Assembly (NCBI RefSeq): GCF_004402495.1
Contig: NZ_SOFH01000008.1
Location: forward strand, 62,001-126,000
DNA from: Cryobacterium sp. HLT2-28
GTDB taxonomy: Bacteria; Actinomycetota; Actinomycetes; Actinomycetales; Microbacteriaceae
Length of the DNA stretch: 64,000 nucleotides
Reading direction: 5' to 3'
The translations under genes and the position numbers were made by a program. Below the pieces are notes generated by a model. It was not told where the DNA came from and made no database searches. It saw nothing but the letters and a program-made list of their open reading frames with translations. The number at the start of each line of letters is the position of its first letter. The stretch's first letter is position 1. Positions 61,033 through 64,000 of this stretch are shown piece after piece.

Positions 61033-61842
61033 TTATGTCGTCGCCGGGCCCAGCCGGATCAGCATCACCACAAAAGCCACCAGTGCCCAGCTGGCGAAAC
61101 TGCCCACGAGAAAATACTCGGCCTTCGAGCCGCCCGGGTCTCTCGATATCTCGGGAAAGCGGATGATGCCTTTCGCCGCGACGATCGCCGCTATCGCCGT
61201 GAATGCTCCCGCGAGCACGAGGGCGAGCAGGAAGACGCGCTCGAGCGGGCCGATGAAGCGGCCTCCCTTCAGCTCGACGACGACCTCTGTCGGCGCGTCG
61301 GCAGCGGAAGAGCGCGATGGAGGCCGCCGCCAGGACCGGCCACGTGTGCCCGGGCGACTGGCCGCGGACGGGGCGGGGGCGACGCTCGTCGACCTCTCGC
61401 CGTGCAGCGCGAGCCGTACGATGACGTTTGACGTCTCGATCAGGAAGAGTGCTCCGCCCACGACGAGGGCGAATGAGGTGAACGACACCGCGTGGAGTGA
61501 CGCATAGGGCAGCGCGGCGTACCAGCCGGGGAGCAAGCCGCTGGGTCGGGAGAGCTCCGGACCCCAGACGAACGCGACGATCGCGGTCGCCGCCAACACC
61601 CCCACTGCCCAGAATCCGGCACGGTGACTGCCGTCCGACTCGCCCGTGGAGATCAGCCAGCCGATGACCGCGACCACTGCGATGAGCGACCACCACCACT
61701 CCTGGCCGCTGCCGGTCGCTGCGAGCACGAACGACGCGATGCCCACCGATGCCGCGAGCCACAGGCGTCGCCTGCTTCCCGAACGGGCTCGCGCAAGATC
61801 GGCGACACCGAGGGATCCGAGGAGGGCGGCGAGCAGGATCAC
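61033..61842 (-). CDS. Membrane protein paired with SatD
   Basis: The 269-residue protein has about four or five hydrophobic helices in the first 145 residues, a Ser/Pro/Arg-rich loop, then GRFIGPLERVFLLALVLAG and IRFPEISRD...KAEYFLVGSFASW, which resembles the C-terminal part of DUF3307-type proteins usually found beside SatD. GTG start overlaps the satD stop by 4 bp, so the two are coupled. Function unknown. Confidence 0.7.
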   Translation of the reverse strand: MILLAALLGSLGVADLARARSGSRRRLWLAASVGIASFVLAATGSGQEWWWSLIAVVAVIGWLISTGESDGSHRAGFWAVGVLAATAIVAFVWGPELSRPSGLLPGWYAALPYASLHAVSFTSFALVVGGALFLIETSNVIVRLALHGERSTSVAPAPSAASRPGTRGRSWRRPPSRSSAADAPTEVVVELKGGRFIGPLERVFLLALVLAGAFTAIAAIVAAKGIIRFPEISRDPGGSKAEYFLVGSFASWALVAFVVMLIRLGPATT

Positions 61843-62489
61843 CGCTCGACCTCCAGTAGAAGGGCTTCACTCGCCAGGAGTGCGTTGGCTCCATTGCGGT
61901 TCAGGTTCTGAGACACCGCCGACTGGGTGATCCCTTCCTGCTCGGCGAGGTCGCCCTGCGTCGCGCCGAGCAGGTGACCCAGCAGCAGCCGGCGGGCGCG
62001 CGGGTTCATCGACCCGACGATGTGGTCGCGTGCAAGAAGGTAGGCGTTCACGAGAGCCTCGTCGGGAGTTCCGGTCTCTGAGGCCGCACGAAACCAGGTG
62101 CGCACAAAGCTGAGTTTCGAGTACTCATGTCGTCGCGCCTCATCGATTGCCTCCCTCGCGGACCACCACGCGGAACCATCCTGCACCAGACCAGCGACAC
62201 CGGAGCCGATCGTGGTCACCTCGCCTCTGCCGATGCCGAAGCGGCAGTCCACGCCGTCGGGCAGGCAGAGCCGAGAGAGGAGGGTCGCCCGGGTCGCGTC
62301 TCCGAGGGAGGAGTACACGGCCTGGAATTCGTCGCCGATCGTAGCCGCGAGCGGCTGGCGTGCCGCGATGATCCCGTTGACCCGGCCGAAGGCATCCTGA
62401 ATCTCCTGTTGCAGCGCACGCCGGTCATCGTGCGAGCGAGACTTCGAGACGTCGACGATCACGGCCCATGAATCGGATGCGGTGTTCAT
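61839..62489 (-). CDS. SatD family protein
   Basis: The 216-residue protein starts WAVIVDVSKSR, then GDEFQAVYSS and RFGIGRGEV, like SatD-family proteins, whose fold recalls nucleotide cyclase/GGDEF-type domains. A C-terminal helix-turn-helix is visible (ATQGDLAEQEGITQSAVSQN, about 173-192), so it may be a DNA-binding sensor. Twin inverted repeats lie directly upstream. It is coupled to a membrane protein. The ATG at 62489 is the better start. Confidence 0.75.
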   Translation of the reverse strand: MNTASDSWAVIVDVSKSRSHDDRRALQQEIQDAFGRVNGIIAARQPLAATIGDEFQAVYSSLGDATRATLLSRLCLPDGVDCRFGIGRGEVTTIGSGVAGLVQDGSAWWSAREAIDEARRHEYSKLSFVRTWFRAASETGTPDEALVNAYLLARDHIVGSMNPRARRLLLGHLLGATQGDLAEQEGITQSAVSQNLNRNGANALLASEALLLEVER

Positions 62490-62492
62490 AGC

Positions 62493-62537
62493 ATAAGCGT
62501 ATACCTTATTCTCAGTTTTTATAAGACTGCGACTTAT
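62493..62537. promoter_or_regulatory. Twin ATAAG-N7-CTTAT sites upstream of satD
   Basis: ATAAG-N7-CTTAT occurs at 62493-62509 and again at 62521-62537, 28 bp apart. The first also has a GTATAC centre. They cover the expected satD promoter and are probably autoregulatory operators. Confidence 0.6.
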
Positions 62538-62657
62538 GCAAAACGCACTGCGCACTGGGCATCACCGGGGATTCGGCCGACACGAACGTCCGCGACACTC
62601 CTATTCGGCGTCGCGGGCCCGCGCCGACTTGGGCGAAGGCACGCTGCTCCGGGGCGC

Positions 62658-63476
62658 TCAAGCCCGCACCTCGCGAGCCTCGTCCACCGACAGCTCCCTG
62701 ACGGCGAACGAGTCGTCGTCTGCGAACGACTTCATCCGGGCGATCCGGTAGATGATCAGGCCGTAGAGCACCTTGGCGAGGATGTCGGCGATCGAGTAGC
62801 CGAGCTGTTTCCCGACCCAGGCATCCGCCCCGTCGAGACCAAGCAACGGCAGGAGGTAGGCGATCGGGTAGACGCCCCAGGTCAGGAGGAGGAGCAGGCG
62901 GAGCTGGCTGATAGTCCTGCGCACGCTCGCCGGCTGACGGTCTAGCGAGCGGGTCAACTCGACGAAGAGCACGTACAGAATGTACGCGAACGGGATGGTG
63001 GAGAGCAGGCCGAACAGGCCGCGAAGACCGTTGTCCCCGGTGATCTCACCGGGGTACCCGAGCGCGATCATCAGGGCCGATGCCGGGATGAGTCGGGTGA
63101 GGAGACTCGTCTGCACTCGACGGGCAAGGGCGAGCACTGCGATCAGTTCGAGGAGGAGCAGCGGCACGGTCAGCAGCCAGTCGACATAGCGGTAGCCCTC
63201 GTTGAAGCCGGCGCCGGCGACCTGCAGGTAGTCCCCGCGCCCGCCGACGGCGTCTGTCACGAAGGCGGCCTTGAACGAGTCGAAGATGCGGAAGTAGTGG
63301 TACGCGGCAATGCCGCAGACGATCGCCGCCACGGTCATCGCCTGCCGGTACCTCGGCAGCACGCGGGTGAGGCTGACCAGCATGAAGATCGACGCGAAGA
63401 GCTGCGCCGCGATCACGAGGGAGAAGATGTTGTAGACGGTGTCGTACTGGGACTGGGTCAGCGAATCGGGTATCAC
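62658..63476 (-). CDS. Xanthorhodopsin-like light-driven proton pump
   Basis: This 272-residue, seven-helix microbial rhodopsin has the proton-pump triad Asp99-Thr103-Glu110 in YVDWLLTVPLLLLE, the retinal Schiff-base Lys235 with Asp231 in DILAK, and Leu107 at the colour-tuning position (green-absorbing type). His60 in AAYHYFRIF matches the His that pairs with the proton acceptor in xanthorhodopsin. Gly156 sits where bacteriorhodopsin has Trp138, opening space for a carotenoid antenna. GTG start with GGAGG 5 nt upstream. No retinal or carotenoid gene is in the window. Confidence 0.93.
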   Translation of the reverse strand: MIPDSLTQSQYDTVYNIFSLVIAAQLFASIFMLVSLTRVLPRYRQAMTVAAIVCGIAAYHYFRIFDSFKAAFVTDAVGGRGDYLQVAGAGFNEGYRYVDWLLTVPLLLLELIAVLALARRVQTSLLTRLIPASALMIALGYPGEITGDNGLRGLFGLLSTIPFAYILYVLFVELTRSLDRQPASVRRTISQLRLLLLLTWGVYPIAYLLPLLGLDGADAWVGKQLGYSIADILAKVLYGLIIYRIARMKSFADDDSFAVRELSVDEAREVRA

Positions 63477-63684
63477 GGTGTCCTCCGGGTAGCGAAACGA
63501 TCGTCGAGCGGCGCGGTGTGAACTCGTCCTCAGCGAATCGGATTGAGTGAGATCTACGTCTCTTGTGACAACTAGTTCTCGATCCGTTGCCCTCTTGGAT
63601 GCACCCCCTCACACATCGAAGAGCTCCCGACCCGCCAGGGTCTCCAGTCCGACGACGTTGCGGCGGGGTCCTGGAGCTGCCAGC

Positions 63685-64000
63685 ATGAACTCGATGACCA
63701 GCTCCGCGGAATACCTCCAGGCCTACGATGACCAGCTTCGAACCGACGCGGAAACGCCCGGCGCCCTCAGCGTCACCCGGCTGGGCCCGTTGCGCCTCGT
63801 GACGTTCGCCGGCGGTCGCGGCTTTGTCACCTACCGGGATCTCGGCCCGGCAGACGGCTCGCTGGCCGAGCTGGTCGCGGGTGCCCTCGATCACTACCGT
63901 GCGGACCCACAGATCACCCGCGTCGAATGGAAGACCCGGGGCCACGACCACGCGCCCGGATTGCACGGAATACTGCTGCAGAACGGGTTCGAGCCGGAGG
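63685..64000 (+). CDS. GNAT-family N-acetyltransferase-like protein (cut at window end)
   Basis: The first 105 residues are visible; the frame runs off the window. It has LGPLRLVTFAGGRGFVTYRDL and ITRVEWKTRGHDHAPGLH, like the N-terminal half of GNAT-type acetyltransferases where the acetyl-CoA domain comes later. ATG at 63685, with another at 63694. It diverges from the rhodopsin gene across a 208-bp gap with no clear feature. Confidence 0.6.
   Translation, partial: MNSMTSSAEYLQAYDDQLRTDAETPGALSVTRLGPLRLVTFAGGRGFVTYRDLGPADGSLAELVAGALDHYRADPQITRVEWKTRGHDHAPGLHGILLQNGFEPE

Noticed and set aside
63046-63966. Minus-strand ORF spanning the rhodopsin start
   Set aside because: It is out of frame with the rhodopsin and has no recognisable domain; the rhodopsin frame carries all functional residues.

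Overview
The window is a 64 kb piece of a high-GC actinobacterial chromosome, most likely from the family Microbacteriaceae. The evidence is gene content and gene order: an actinobacterial aa3/bc1 respiratory cluster with a di-haem QcrC and a fourth oxidase subunit CtaF, RbpA, the mycothiol ligase MshC, PafB/PafC, a HelY helicase, TatAC, and a parE/parC pair beside the principal sigma factor. The genus cannot be fixed from sequence alone. Nearly all of the window is coding. I see no insertion sequence, prophage or CRISPR array.

Left part (1-16.8 kb): leucyl aminopeptidase, a PAC2-family protein, an MFS permease, the principal sigma factor, a MurT/GatD-like pair, a DUF7455 protein, topoisomerase IV ParE and ParC flanking an SDR, an alkaline-phosphatase-superfamily enzyme, a DUF3043 protein and an M20 dipeptidase. 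Respiratory block (17-25.8 kb): erpA-type Fe-S carrier and ctaC-ctaD-ctaF on the plus strand, facing ctaE-qcrC-qcrA-qcrB and an RlmA-like methyltransferase on the minus strand. Carbon block (26-32 kb): trpD, glpF-glpK, and a PTS-type dihydroxyacetone kinase dhaKLM. Mixed block (32-40.5 kb): a small Cys-containing protein, an ArsR-type regulator with an SRPBCC partner, an HdeD-like membrane protein, an S9 peptidase with an SDR, NfeD-SPFH-GDPD, and RbpA.

A long minus-strand block (40.5-50.8 kb) runs HAD-TrmI-FKBP-PafB-PafC-hypothetical-TatA-TatC-HelY-Lnt. It resembles the mycobacterial trmI-to-helY neighbourhood, but the Pup/proteasome genes usually found there are absent. A second PAC2 protein, MshC, UppP and an M20 peptidase follow, ending at tRNA-Leu(GAG). 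To the right of the tRNA the content looks accessory: SDR, DUF2332, deazaflavin-type reductase, NYN-LOTUS protein, an ArsR-ArsC fusion plus ArsC, a SatD/membrane-protein pair, a xanthorhodopsin-like proton pump and the start of a GNAT-like gene.

The most unusual signal is the MurT/GatD pair. The GatD homologue has glycine where the glutaminase nucleophile cysteine should be, and MurT has no cysteine at all, so it lacks the zinc ribbon. Microbacteriaceae have B-type peptidoglycan, in which the D-Glu alpha-carboxyl carries the cross-bridge instead of an amide. The pair may therefore have been repurposed to attach the bridge amino acid. Other notable signals are a recurrent -10-to-start arrangement predicting many leaderless mRNAs, an Arg-rich leaderless micro-ORF coupled to a PAC2 gene, twin ATAAG-N7-CTTAT sites before satD, and a carotenoid-antenna-type glycine in the rhodopsin.
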